In this document: positions 27,801-40,600 of the stretch, in pieces
How the letters are laid out: each line of letters opens with the position of its first letter
How positions within the stretch are numbered: the first letter of the stretch is position 1
NCBI GenBank assembly: GCA_964247055.1
Contig: OZ176053.1
Coordinates: 6,386,001 to 6,450,000, forward strand
DNA length: 64,000 nt
From: Paragordius varius
Lineage: Eukaryota; Nematomorpha
Reading direction: 5' to 3'
The notes under the pieces: generated by a model
The model's input: the letters and a program-made list of their open reading frames with translations, nothing else
Database searches by the model: none
Told to the model about the DNA's origin: nothing
Made by a program: the position numbers and the translations under genes

Positions 27801-28186
27801 ATCAACCTTAAAACAAATTAAATAAAATAAATAAGGTTGAAAAAATAAGAGTCTTTAAAAAATATTTGTCTTAATTTTTATTGTATATGTGTCTTTAGTT
27901 AATAACAACGGAAGCTAACTCAAAAAGGCCCCTTTATCTTGAAGATTACGAAGATTATGATGAAAATTATCAAAAACTGTTATCAAGGTATGAATATTTA
28001 TATTGTAAATCTTTTGGTATTTTTCGTAAAAAATTGTTATATTTTCCACATAGACACAAAGCTGAACTTGCCATTATGCTTTACAAACAACAAACAGAAA
28101 TTGAACAGTATAAACACCTTAGATCGTATTATAAATTATTTGCTCCAACATCGCCTCCAAATAAGTTTGACACAAACGGATTCTAA
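6846..28186 (+). CDS. WNK: WNK (with-no-lysine) protein kinase, 18 coding exons
   Basis: Predicted 2,797-residue Ser/Thr kinase of the chloride-sensing WNK family, which phosphorylates SPAK/OSR1 kinases to control cation-chloride cotransport. Exons: 6846-7748, 9197-9369, 14872-15092, 17031-17188, 17698-17844, 18299-18811, 19052-19720, 20175-20394, 20629-20681, 20788-20879, 21150-21236, 21521-21746, 22212-22385, 22573-23268, 23340-25196, 25560-27542, 27899-27987, 28054-28186; all phases agree. Glycine-loop [11 protein letters not shown] supplies the catalytic lysine (K281) and Cys298 replaces the usual beta-3 lysine (VAWCEL). [12 protein letters not shown] (chloride-site leucines) and the activation-loop SSFAKSVIG are intact. 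A PF2 domain follows the kinase, split by an insertion; a second PF2-like domain lies at about 1090-1190, then long Asn/Ser/Gln-, Pro/Gly/Tyr- and His/Asn-rich regions and a C-terminal coiled-coil segment like the WNK HQ region (KLLSRHKAEL). An in-frame stop lies 36 nt before the ATG. Kinase identity is near certain; some tail junctions less so. Confidence 0.95.
9370..14871 (+). other. 5.5-kb WNK intron 2
   Basis: The longest intron in the window. It splits the kinase domain between the exon ending in SGTLKT and the exon starting YIKRFKK, with donor GTAAGT and acceptor TTCTTAG. It is extremely AT-rich. I see no convincing coding exon, RNA gene or full transposon inside; the open frames at 11406-11588, 11920-12123, 14153-14395 and 14408-14692 look like chance. 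Confidence 0.7.
16100..16320 (-). repeat. Rep2-family repeat in WNK intron 3
   Basis: On the minus strand it reads GCCTTTTTGGGGTAATTTTA, TTAATCCGAATTTAAAATAT, GCTTTCTTTAGCCCGATTAT and GGCCGCTATTTTTTC, in the order of the other copies. Confidence 0.65.
17883..18126. mobile_element. Foldback MITE copy A in WNK intron
   Basis: Starts TATACCATTAACAG with a TTCACCCTTGAACAATT unit and ends in GGGTGAATT units followed by AAATGGTATA. The core matches copy B in the reverse orientation (ATAATAAACTATG, AAAATTACC). It lies within the intron 17845-18298. Confidence 0.75.
19916..19980. mobile_element. Very short hairpin element with ATATACCATTTC end
   Basis: Reads ATACCATTTCCAG...GTTCGTCC, a short spacer, then GGGACGAACCTGAAATG, forming a near-perfect hairpin of about 60 bp. 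Its left end matches the ends of the larger foldback elements. It lies in WNK intron 19721-20174. Confidence 0.5.
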
Positions 28187-29058
28187 CACGCAACTATAAA
28201 AATTGCGATACCCTTATTCAATATTTAATTATCATTTTATGAATTTCGATCAAATGTAAGCGCTTAAAACAGCATATAGTATTACTTTTATTTTCTCGAT
28301 ATATATTGGAATATTTTAGCTTATGTGCCATTTTTATTTCAATTATCTTTTTTAAAACAGACATCACATATTCCCAAAATTATTTAATGCACTTGTGATA
28401 ACCCTGTGTTTATTATGTTAGCAATTTATATATTTTAATTTTTCATTTTCTATTTCGCCGATGGTTTTGGTTTCACCAATCGAGCGCATTATATTTATAA
28501 AACAACACTGCCTTTAAACTAATTAAAAATGGGTGTCGGACAATTATTAAATCTTAAAAATTTTATCATTGGATCAATAATATTTATATCGTAAAATTGT
28601 AAACGCCCAAAAAGGTTTTATGCAGATATCCCATTAAAATTATATTGATTCAACATTTTTTACTCTAGATCAATATATGACTTTAATTTTTATCTCCCAA
28701 CGTATTATATGTCCACCCTATTTCGGTGTCATTTAAAATGCCTAGAATACAACATAATTGGCTTGCTACGATAGTAAAAATATATCAATATATCACAACT
28801 TTATTTGTCATATAATTAATTAAGTTACTTATTATTACACACATATAAAAAATAAATTGAGTTTTTTTATCCTTTTATTTGTAAAAAAGTAGTTAATCGA
28901 TAATACTGATATAAAAACATTAACAATAATTAATTTGGTAAAAATTTTGTAGATTTACATTACATTGAATATCAATATATTGCAATGGTAAAAAAATTAT
29001 ATAACGTTAGTAGTTGAATATATGATATTATGGGTTAAGAAAAAAAAATGTAAAAGTC
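28187..29058. other. Convergent intergenic region between WNK and AIG1-like gene
   Basis: 872 bp between two stop codons on opposite strands. It should hold both 3' untranslated regions. No other feature is visible. Confidence 0.6.
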
Positions 29059-31486
29059 TTATGAAGTTTTTTTGGTGTATCCAATCACATTATAAGCGTT
29101 AACATGCATATGCTTCCGATCGCGCCATAACCATTTGTTGAGAAAGCGTCCAAGTATTGCCAGAGAAACGTAGAAAGCAAATACGACTACCAAAAATAGC
29201 ATTATTTCAAACGAACTTAAAACGTAAAAAATGGGATAAACCCATATATCCCCGGCGTATCTAACCCAAAACAACCTGCATAAATAAATATATATTAATT
29301 TTTAGGTTTTTTTGTATTTTATAGATAAGTAACTTTTTAGATGACTATGTCATTTCGAATCTATAAGAGTTGCTGGTAAAACGTCTTGAAAAAAACAAAA
29401 TGCAAAAAATGTGCAAACAACTTTTTTAATGGAGCTTATGATCATTAGGCATGGCTAAATATGTACAATCTTTAACCAAAAAAACCATGTTATCAGTTAT
29501 AATAATTTTTGTTTTTATATTTTATATATTGTATTTGTTTAAAAATCAATATTTATGCTTATAAAACAGGCTTAAAATTCATTTTAAAAATTTGCCCATT
29601 TAAATTAAATAGTGACAAATATAATATAATTGAGCATTATTGGTAAAAAACAGACTACTAATCAAAAATATGGATAAACAATTCAAACAAAGCATTCAAA
29701 GTAGTCTAAATCAAATGCCCAAATTTTATTTCCGTAAAACTAAACTCCCAAAATATATCAAACGAACAGATAATAAATGAGAGGTCACCAAAAAATATAG
29801 GGCCATATAAATAAATATTATTTTCAACGTTTCATCCTACAGTGTGGAACATTAAAAGGAAAATACGCTAACTGGCAGAAAATTTTAATTACACAATAAT
29901 TATAAAACGATTATTAAAACCAATTATAATATATTACAGATTAGAATTTTGAATGATTATGATAAATAAAAACGAATTGTCTTTTGCTTATTATAATTAT
30001 GTTTTTATATAAACAAAATAATAACTAACCGTTAAGTTATAATCCAATATACATGTAGCGTCAATAAATAAATACATATGTCGAAAAATTGTGGTCTGTA
30101 AACTATTTTCGCCATATTAGATTTAATCATGACTCCAGGCATTTCATTTGGGCAAAGATTTTATATTATTTTAAAGGGAGAAACCGAATTAAAATAGGAT
30201 GAAAATATCAAATTATTTAACTTAAATTTGGTGAAGATCAAGGAAATTTGGGTAGGACAGATATATATTGGTAAAAAGATGTTTAATGAAATTAGTATTA
30301 GTATATAATTGTGCTGCGAGGCGCATGCTGGTCACGGCCGCAGAGTGTTTCACTAGTTAAACCTTAGATTAAATAAGAATATTTATTTGCGACCTAAAAT
30401 TATCTCTGGGGTTACAAATTATCATGTCAAAGGTGCAGCAGTTTAAGCACGCTAATCATTCTATTTAAAAGTGCCCCTCAATGTAAAAGTCAAAATGAAC
30501 CGAACATTTCTACGCCAATAGAAAAAACGGCATTATAATGTTTCATTATGAGCTTGCAAAGACAGAAAATTATCAAGGAGACTACTTAATGAAAAGACTC
30601 CACATGAGGAAAAAAGCTAAACTGATTGACTGTAAACCATAAAATTCCCATTTTTACAGGATGTGGGCTGAATATAGGGGCAAATTCAAAAAGGATACAA
30701 CTATGATTGGCGCATTAACACTGAAAAACAAGCTATTACCAAATTAGAGACCTACATGCTATCCAGAAAATTATTTTAAGGCTAACATATTAATTATACT
30801 TCAATAGTTATCTAACATAGTATATCAACATAAGGTCCCCGTTATTTAAAAATTAAAATAAAAAATCAACATATAATTCCAATTCATATAAATTTTAAAA
30901 AGATTTAAGACTTACCATGCATAATATACAGATATAAATCCAACCAAGTGGTTAAATGATTTTTTAAAAGATGAATAATGATGTCTTGTTAAATATGAAT
31001 CTATTAGTAAAAATGTCACCGGGCATGTGTGCTAAAAAATTAATTTATGTTTACTAGAATATTATTATGCCAGAAAGGAATGTATGCATCCATGTATTCG
31101 GGGTAAACAAGTTCTCTGTTTATAAAATATAGAATCCAAAAAAGTAATGATACAATCTATCAATATATGGTAATAATACAGTTCCCAACGGAAAACATAT
31201 TGTGTCATATAAATAATCTCGAACACCTATTAGTCTAAACTCTTTTTTCCAGTGAAAAAATGAAAATACATCACTAAGCATCGCAATAGTAAAATATATT
31301 AGTTGAAGATGCTAAATTATATAAAATCTTTACCAAACACCATATTGTTAAATATTTATAATCACCGGCATAAGTCCTTTTTGAGGGCACATCTATCACA
31401 AAGATATGAAAATAAAGATCACATAAGTAAAGGATGAAAACAGTAGAATGAAAAATAAATTGTAAAAAGCTGAGGCTCGAAAACAT
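29059..31486 (-). CDS. AIG1/ADTRP-type membrane threonine hydrolase
   Basis: Predicted 239-residue multipass membrane protein; human AIG1 has about 238. AIG1/ADTRP proteins are threonine hydrolases that cleave fatty-acid esters of hydroxy fatty acids. Exons in transcript order: 31486-31334, 31311-31180, 31156-31055, 31031-30916, 29275-29059. The alignment runs end to end without gaps: PSKRTYAGDYKYLT, RDYLYDTICFPLGT, NRELVYPEYMDAYIPFW, and RYAGDIWVYP. The catalytic threonine (T47 in DYKYLTIW) and histidine (H130 in NNILHTCP) are both present. The first three introns are 22, 23 and 23 nt; the last is 1,640 nt. The start codon lies only 118 bp from that of the divergent Schnurri-like gene, and the 3' end faces the 3' end of WNK. 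The short introns could be misread as frameshifts, but each has GT...AG ends and removing it restores the family alignment, so I regard the gene as intact. Confidence 0.9.
29276..30915 (-). other. 1,640-nt last intron of AIG1-like gene
   Basis: Donor GTAAGT, acceptor TTATGCAG; the codon for Trp is split TG|G. It is about seventy times longer than the other three introns of the gene. A slightly GC-richer stretch at about 30300-30700 may be an old insertion, but I recognise nothing in it. Confidence 0.8.
31032..31054 (-). other. 23-nt intron 3 of AIG1-like gene
   Basis: It starts GTAAAC and ends TTTTAG, in phase 0. It joins FWHNNIL to HTCPVTFLLI, placing the catalytic histidine exactly as in AIG1. 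Confidence 0.88.
31157..31179 (-). other. 23-nt intron 2 of AIG1-like gene
   Basis: It starts GTATTA and ends TGATAG, in phase 0. It joins CFPLGT to IVSLLFWILY, restoring a 33-residue gap-free match to AIG1. Length is not a multiple of three, so it cannot be an in-frame insertion. Confidence 0.88.
31312..31333 (-). other. 22-nt intron 1 of AIG1-like gene
   Basis: On the minus strand it starts GTAAAG and ends ATTTAG, in phase 0. Without it the protein reads LTIWCL-HLQLIYFTIAMLSDV, matching the human pattern LTFIDLVIQAVFFGI. Read through, the frame soon stops and the match is lost. Confidence 0.85.
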
Positions 31487-31604
31487 AGGGGTTTACATAT
31501 ATTAAAAACAGATGTTTTACCAATAATCGCATAACGACATTTATTTTGAGATGCATTTAAGAAATTTTTCTCCGTTTCGTGAGATCATAATGGAGCTTTA
31601 AATA
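31487..31604. promoter_or_regulatory. 118-bp shared intergenic region between divergent start codons
   Basis: This is all that separates the ATG of the AIG1-like gene (minus) from the ATG of the Schnurri-like gene (plus). An in-frame TAA stands two codons before the plus-strand ATG, which argues that the coding start is right unless an upstream exon is spliced in. No clear TATA box is visible. It may be a bidirectional promoter, or either gene may have a distant non-coding first exon. Confidence 0.5.
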
Positions 31605-34600
31605 ATGGATTATATGTTGCCGGCAGAAAAATCATCTAGTCGAACAGAAAAATGGATTGAAAATCATTTTTTAAACGGAGAGCATATATTTGATATAACA
31701 TCTGAATTTAATATACTTAAAGTCCAAAACATGAAATCCGACAAAAGAAAAAGATGTTCAAAAGATCCAAATGACAATTCCGAATCATTAACATTACGCC
31801 AGGTAGTTCAGACTGAAACAAGCATCGGTATCAATCGCCCGCCTTTGAATTCTATATCTTACTCTCATGTCATAGATGTTCATAAGAATAACTTACTGAT
31901 TAGCGGGTCAATCTCTAATTCATTATTATCTTTACCCAAAAATAATAATGCGATACAGATGAACCTATCTAAAGATGAACCAATAATAAATAATATATCA
32001 CCCGTATATCCATCCTTACCAAATGATTTCATTAATGAAAATTATTCAGACATTTGGAGAAAGCAGCAAGAGGCTAATCAATTGCAACAAATGCAAATGC
32101 AATGGCTGATGTTTGCATCAGCTATGATGGGGCAGATGCCCGCCAATAATCAAACTGGGTCACAAACACCCTTTTTACCGCATCCGTTAGCAGCAGCGCT
32201 TATGATGCAATATCAATTAGGTCAAATGCCTATCTTACCGTTCGGAGTGCAAATGCAAAACTTTAACCCTTATCATATGTTTGCTAATCAAGATTTATTA
32301 AATAAAAGTAAACAAGCGTGCAATCTTACTTGGTGTACTGTTAACAAGGCTCAACCTTCCATAATATCCAGTGCTCTGCCAGCTTCTATAGCACCAATGC
32401 CTATCCCATCAACTTCCATTGCCAGACGTATTACAATTGATCAAAACAACCAAATGAATACGAGTGCTCCCACTCCAAAATCGATTGCATTTTTAGCTAA
32501 TCCTGATGAAGGCGATTCTGTTGTTAGGGGATATTCGAGAACATCTAATTATTCTTTAGCTAATAATAATGAAACTTTGGCACAAAAAATAAATAATACA
32601 AATGATCAATCTTTTCTTTTTCGTAAAAAGAGTTGCGATAGTCACTGTGAGAATCAACAACAATCATCATACAGGTATTGGGATCCTGCCAAAAAGTGTT
32701 GCACTATCAACAATAATTATTTCGATTACAAAGATGGACAAAAGCAAACTATTGAATCAAATCAAAATGAAAAATTTGATGGTTTGATTCATGATAAAAC
32801 GTGCGCTAATCATTTGAGCAAATTATTATCGTCTGCTATTTCATCATCTCAAATTCATACACCTGCATCTATAGATGGTAACCAATATAACCATCATAAT
32901 GATAAAGTAACGGAATTATAATTTTTGATTCATTTATATATTTGATTATTTTTCATCTCAAAATTAAAAGTGTTTATTTTAAGATACGATTGAATCAAAT
33001 TCGGTCAAATATGGTTAAAAATATTATTTTAAATATTGTGGTATCTCAGCATATTTGAAACATCGCAGAATTATTTTTTACGTTTTTAGTTTTAAATCAA
33101 TACAATGAAAGACTCAAATTGCTTAAAATCGTTTTAGCTCTGTTTGATATTGCGGCTGACCTAACTTTTATAATCGACCTTTCTCGGAATTACCAACATT
33201 ATATCATATTTCTAACTTCAATGTCTGGTTTTCAAATCTTTTTTTAAATAAATAACTTAAGCTTTGAAAAGACCCTTGTTGGTTTTGTTTAAATAAATAT
33301 ATTTTTATAAACCCAATATATAAATGACCAACGTTATTGTTGTTAAATGATGAATAAATTCGAAATCAAATCCTGAGATTCAACCAGATCCGCAAAAAGT
33401 ATAAGTGGTTGGATAAATTTGAAAGAACTAAGCGGCTACAGTTTATAACTGCTTTAGAACCGTTTTGATTTTTTAGTTACTGGTTTAGCACTGAAAATAT
33501 TAAAAACCAGAATCAAAACCGGTTGCGATATTTTTATATGCTTTATAACCAGTATCGTAAGATTATCGATTGCTATCGGCTATCGATATACGGAATTTTG
33601 GACGGTAAAACGTAGCCTGTTTTAAATAACATATAAAAAATATTATGGCAATCAATTATAACATATGGCAATAATATTTGACATTTATAAACGAACGCCC
33701 TATCCCAACAAAAAAATGATTTATATAGTTTGAAAAAATTTAACGTCATCGACGATACAAATTTACCCTTCAACATTTTGAACTCGCTTTTTAATATTTT
33801 TAAACACAATAATTTATGCGTTTGTCGGCATAGCTTACTTTAGACCATTTTAACGGTTATAAAAATCGATGTATACTTTTAAATGCGAACAATAAAATCG
33901 AAAAATCTCGATGACAAGTACTAAAATGCTTACTAAAATAATATGTTATAGCTAATATCCCCTTACATATTCTAATTTATATATATATAAAAAAATATAT
34001 TTATTTAAATTTGCTTTTTTTGTTTTATTGACCATAACGAAATCATACTTTAATTTTAGACTTTATAACAAATTATAACTAATAATATGGCTCTTAACTA
34101 TGTATATTTTATAGTTTTACTATCTTAAGCTAAAAAAATTATTTGCGATTTTTATAAATGGATGTTAAAAACACAATTGATTTCTATCAAAGATATAACA
34201 TTCTCAATAAAACAAACATTTTACTGATGCTACTACAATCGAATCATTTTATGTAATTTTTATTTTGTTTTATATATATTATGTAGAAAAACATATTTTT
34301 TATGTAACTCTTGTAAACGATATAAGCAGTACTATAGTGTATAGTGGTTGTTGGTTAGTTTAATGATGATAAAAAAATAAAATGGATTTTTTTTTCGTTG
34401 ATATATAGAGTAGCCAGTCTGCCAGTCTTCATTTTATGTAATATGTACATTCAAGTGATTGTACATAGTAGTGACTTTTGTATTCATTTTATGCAATGTA
34501 TAAACTTAACACACATACACATATTGTATAAAAAAATTTTATACTGTAATGTACAAATCAAGTCTGACAATATTACATAATTATGGATGCAGCAGTATGA

Positions 34601-37600
34601 TGGCATCTATCATTAATTGCCTTAAAAAAAATTTTAGTTTAATTATATGTAAAACCATTTTTAGTTCTATCAATCTCTAATCAATTAATCTTTAATCTTA
34701 TATGAATGTTGAGTTACGATTTTTGTTAGTTTGTTGACCATCTAAAAAAATTTTACCTTTTTTATGATACTATGAAAAAGCCAAAAACAATCTGAAAAAG
34801 GTTTTTTTTTATGAAAAAATGTTTTAAAATTTTAATTTATATAACAAATAATCCAATAATTGTGTGTACAATATCATTTTTTTGTAGCGTATGTATGGTT
34901 AAATATTTTAACACTATTTTATGAGCAGATTAGTTTGCCATACGCTCGCTGGTTTCTACTTTGCTTTATTTTTTCCGATTAGTAAAAATGCAAATATAGG
35001 TAAAATTAAAAAATAGCTTTTTTTCTAAAACGTCGTTGATCGTAAAAATTGTTTGTTGTAAAGCGCGTGTGAGTGAATTTGTTTTTGTATACTAATCTAA
35101 TTTATATTTTTTACTCTGTCGGACGACTGAATGACGACACCCCTACCTTTTATATAATTATGTCGCCACTGTCAATACTATGTGGTAGACTATTATGTCT
35201 ACAAAACATTTTATTTTTTAATTTGATTTAGAGGTATTTAATAATTTTTTTAAATAAAAAATATGCAAATAGCATTAGGTATTACAATAAAAATCAAATT
35301 TTATTATGCTTAAAGAAGAACAAGGATTTTAAATTTTCATGTAATCTTATATATTGATTTGCGTTTTTTTTTATTCTTTATTGGTATTCAGGAGATTATT
35401 TTACACATTGGTTATATTTTTATGATAAATTTTATTTTAACGACCTATTTCCTTTTTAGAAAAATGCTAAATTAACATTTTTGACTTTTTGGAAATGTCA
35501 TATTTGTAATTTATCATCTCACTATATTGTTTGCCAATAAAAATAGTCCCTTTTTATCATAACGTCTAGTATAGATCACATTTATATTAAAAAATATTGT
35601 AATCTCTTATGGTGTAAAAGAAATCACCGCCACATATAGAATAACATTTGTCCGGTTCGCCCCCTTACATTTTCATTTTATACAATGTTAAAAATTCCCT
35701 AGTACAAATATAATTGAAATTATTTAGCTAACATATTGCATGTATATAAAAAAGGGGTAATCCCCAAAAATATTGCGTAAATAATATGTAAAAAATGGCA
35801 GCAAATAATTAAGTAATTTTTTTCATTAATAAAAATGATATTAATTATATAATATCTATACATTTCAAAACTTATTCTTTTAACACTCTCTGACCTTTTG
35901 GGGTTTTATATCGCAAAGCGATTTGAAATTTGAATATCAAAAATATTTAAGGTATTAAGCCGAATTTAAAAATTGGCTTTCTTTAGCCTTTTAGGCGCAT
36001 TATATAATTTTTTTTTCAGAAATATAAAATTGTAAAAAACCCTTATCTTAAACTTTTTTGTCGCCATTTTTTTATAAAATGAATTAGCTAATGCAATAGG
36101 CAAAAAATGTATATTATGGTTAAAAAATGTTAATAATTAATTTATCAGCAAAAATTTGCTATATTTATATTTTAATATAAGCTGTTCGTTTTAATCTTGT
36201 TTTGGAGCTGTACCAACTACACTCTAGAAGTCACATAACTATAAAAATATAAGTTTTTTTATCTAATACATGAGAACAATGTTTGATAATTAAATTTAAC
36301 TAAAATAACTTTCGAAACTGTAGTCTATTTACAAAATTGAGCTTAGGGACATAAAACTACTCCAATATGTTAACCAGCACGAAAAAATGAAAAGGTCATA
36401 AGTGTTTAAAATTTTAGCTTAAAATAAATGATATATTTAAATAGATAAGATGGCTGTCAAATTTTAATTTTAAATACATATGGTTCCAAAGCCATAATTA
36501 TAACATTCATACTATTTTTAGGCATTTATTCATTTTGTAACATATATTCTAATTATTTTTAAGGTTGTTAAACTATCACCAAAATCATGCATGACAAATA
36601 AGTTGTCACGGTCCCCCACCTCTCCACAAAGTAAATATTTTTATTAGATTAGATGTTTTATTTAAAATCAAAAAATTATATCATTAATTTAAATAGTAGT
36701 GAAAAAATTATTTGTTTACAACTATTGAAAGAATTTTGTAATACTTGATTTACACATAAAATTTAAAATACCTACCTTTTTCTAAATATATAATTGATTA
36801 TATGACTCATCATTTTTTTATATAATGTTTCGCCCAAAACTATAAATTGTTAAAATATGTTAATCGGCAAAGCCATAATAATGTTAATCTTGCTATAAAT
36901 TTAAAAAATACCTTTTCCGATATTTTTATATAATTAAAACGACCGTTAATTTATTATTTTATAATCTTCGTTGGATTGTCTCATTTATAACTTAATTTAA
37001 ATTATTGCAATAACTTTCAAAACAATGTAATTATTATTTATTATACATATATTAACATTTTGGATACTTTCATCAATTTGAATGACAAATGATTTATATT
37101 GTTATTATACAAAGTGATTACAAATATTATCCACCCCTCATATTATGTTATTTTATAATTCCTAGCTATTCTACCTTTGGGCAAAAAAATGAAATTTTAT
37201 GGTTCAACCGGTTCACAAGATTCATTAACTCTTTCCCGCGTTTGTCAAATGCAAAAAGAAATAATGTCACATCAACCCTCAATTACAGGTCAAAAAATAA
37301 GGAGCGGGATGGGTAGTCAGTTGAATTTTAATATTCAAGTATGTATTAACTTTATAATTTTACGATATAATAATAATAATAATATATCCGATTACATTTT
37401 ATTCAATGGGTTTTCAACTAATCAATGTTTGAGATTCGATTTAACAACATATATTTAATTTTGATGCTCAATCATTAATTTGTTTTAATCAGCAAAATTT
37501 TTTTATCCTTGTTATTCGACAGCTCTTATTGACATTTCGGTTTTTAAATGGCTAAAACATGTAATTTAGGTGTATAAAATTTTTCAATTTTTAGTTAAAT

Positions 37601-40600
37601 ATTTGATATAGTTGAAAGAAAAATACAGTGTTCCTATTTCATAAAAAGAAATGTAGTGTTTTAGAAGTAGAATATTAATTCAAAGTTTTATTAAACCATA
37701 TAAAGCAAAATAAATGTATTTTTTCACTATATGAATATATTATTGCAATTATTTTTAATAATTATATAAGGAAATCATAAGCAGACGATTTTGTTAATAT
37801 AACATTAAACGACAAACTCACATGTTGAGTTCGCTAAACACTATCTAATCATCTCCCACCAGTAGATCAAGGCCCTTGAAAGTTATCGTTTGGTAACATA
37901 TTGTGAAACCTGCTCTATTAATTAACATATGTCGGTTTGAAATATTAAAATTTTTTCATGTAAAAGAGTGTCTCTCTGGTAGACCCCTGAACTGCGAACG
38001 CTAAGTGCCACAGTTATGATAACCCAACTCAAACTTAACAATTGGCAGAATCATTACATTCATTACAAAAAACAATAAATGTCTACTAGCTATGGGAAAG
38101 ATGTAAACTTATTTGGGTCCCACACAATTTGAATGAACATCAAATCGAAAATCGCAAAGTGATTTGTGAAATCTTAGTTCAACGTCACAAAAAGAAATCA
38201 TTTTCGCATTGAATTGGGAGTGATGAGAAATGACTTATTTTGTAAATCCAAATGAAAAAATCGCGGCTTTTACATCAAACTATTCCACCTACAACAACGC
38301 CAAATCGTTTCGACAGAAAATCATGCTTTGTGTCTGGTAGGACCAAAGGGGTATTATATAATGAACTTTTGAAGTCTGTGAAATCGTTATTTCACAACAC
38401 TATCGCTAACAAATACATAATTAAAACTCTGCAATATTATAACATATGAGCCAGACATGACAAGTAATTTTGCTACATGACAATGCTTCGTTTCACACAG
38501 CAGAACCATCGAAGACATCTTAAAATCCCTTTGTTGGGAAATTCTTTAGCATCTTAACACTCCTTACCTGGTGCCATCTGACTTACAACTTCGCATCAAT
38601 GTGGCACACCTTCTCCAAGTCACTCCACTAATTTTGAAGACGTTTAAAATTGGTATGGTGAATGGTTTTCCGCAAAGAGAAACAGTTTTTCCAGGCACGG
38701 CATTTATAAACACCTGAGAGATGAGTAAAATGTGTAGAAGCCGATGTACATTGTATAAAATAAAAAATTGATTTTCATTCATTGATACCGAAATCTCAGT
38801 TAAACTTATGATTACACCTCTTAATAGAATCAAATTTATTAATTATTTGAAACTATTTTCTATTAACATAGTAGTTTTTTCAAAACTGCTTTGATTTTCA
38901 TAAAATGTAAAACATGTAATGCGCATAGTTTCTAATAGCAATATTCATAGGGTTCAATAATTAATTCTTGTTACGATTTTTAAATTCCCAAACATCGTGC
39001 TTTGATGATGATGACGGATATCCCTTAGTTTAAACACAAACTTTGGGGCAGTTGGGACACCTCAGACCATAGCGTTCTGTTGTTAAATATCTATGCGTGA
39101 TTTGAATGTTCTGTAATTTTTTGAATCTGATCCATATATACCTATGCCTTCCACGTTTTCTAGCCTCTTCTAGGTCTACCATGGCCGCTTTTTCTATGTT
39201 ATCGAATCTCATCCTTGGCCGAAAAATTTGTTGCAGGGTTGAAAATTTTTCATTTATTAAACACGATGTTTTAAAAAAGGCGCAACAAGAATTAAATACG
39301 CTACATTTTTTATCTTATGAGATACTTAAGCAAATTTTTTTAAAACACCTCTATCAAATGAAAATAGTTACATATATTTAATTTTATATATATTATTTAA
39401 ATATCATTTGCAAAAATATATTCATAGAGCGTAAGAATATTTTTTTTAAATCTTATATTTAGTTAAATTAGATCAATATTATATCTTGATTATTTTTTTA
39501 GGAGAGTAATGGAAAACGTTTGAAAAAGGATGAAGTAATGAGCTACCATTTCCTGAAAGGTAATATATAATTTTTTATATAATATATATTATAGTTCAGT
39601 GAAAAGAAAAGCTTTTTTAATCAAACGCATCATTTTTTCAATTGTCTTTGCTTTAAAAAATGTTGCGTTTGCCTGTGTTTCAAATTATTAGGTGAATGAT
39701 AAGCTATCAGAATTTCAAAACAATCGGGACAGTCAAACGCCATAAAGAAAAAATTAAAAGCCAAACAGCTGATTATATTTTGGATTTATTTTATATTAAC
39801 ATTGTGCTTAACTTTCATATTTGGTTTTTTGAGAAGATCTTGCTAATTTTTTATATTCTAAAATGAAAAAGCTTGACTTATTGCAACTAGTTTAATCATA
39901 TCATTACACGTGACTTAAGCTAAAAAACTATAAGCAGTTGTTTAATTTATGATTTTTGTATTCTTTGTGAAGACCCCCATATTGCCTAATCATTCATTCT
40001 ATCTCAAAAATTGGGTTTTTTAAGAAAATAGGCCCCAAAAATTTAATATATAAAATTACGGTCATATATATTCTTTCTTAATTTTCCCAAAATTTTGTTA
40101 TTTTTTTAGATAATCAAAAATGCACAATCGCCGTTTCCCCCTCAGATAATAATCACAAAGAATCATTTATTTATACTCCACCCTTAAACAATGGTACGGA
40201 AGCCTCGTATTTCCCCATTGGTCTGAAATCACCTGTAAAAACTAACAAACCAACCCTAATTTGTTCTTCAATATTGCCTCAACAAAATGCTGCCCACAAT
40301 ATTAAAAATAATGTGGAAACTAAAATATCTCATCCATTTGATCCCATAGGTTTGAGTATGGCATTTAATGCACCGCCAACACAATTATTGCTTGCACATC
40401 AACAACAGCAATTTATGTTAGCAGCAGCAATGATGGGTAATCCCGGCTTTAACCCTTTAAATCCTAGTGGTAGTTCTGAGCCATCTTTGTTTCCTATGGT
40501 TCCACCTACATCCTTGTCTATGTTCCTTCCTCATCCCCCTTTTGTGAACAACAACACAAATAAGTTGGAGAACAAAAATTACGGCGTTACAGTTACATCA

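Noticed and set aside
31032-31333. Reading the AIG1-like gene as a pseudogene with three frameshifts
   Set aside because: All three breaks have GT...AG ends, nearly equal length (22-23 nt) and give a gap-free full-length protein when removed, which chance indels would not do.
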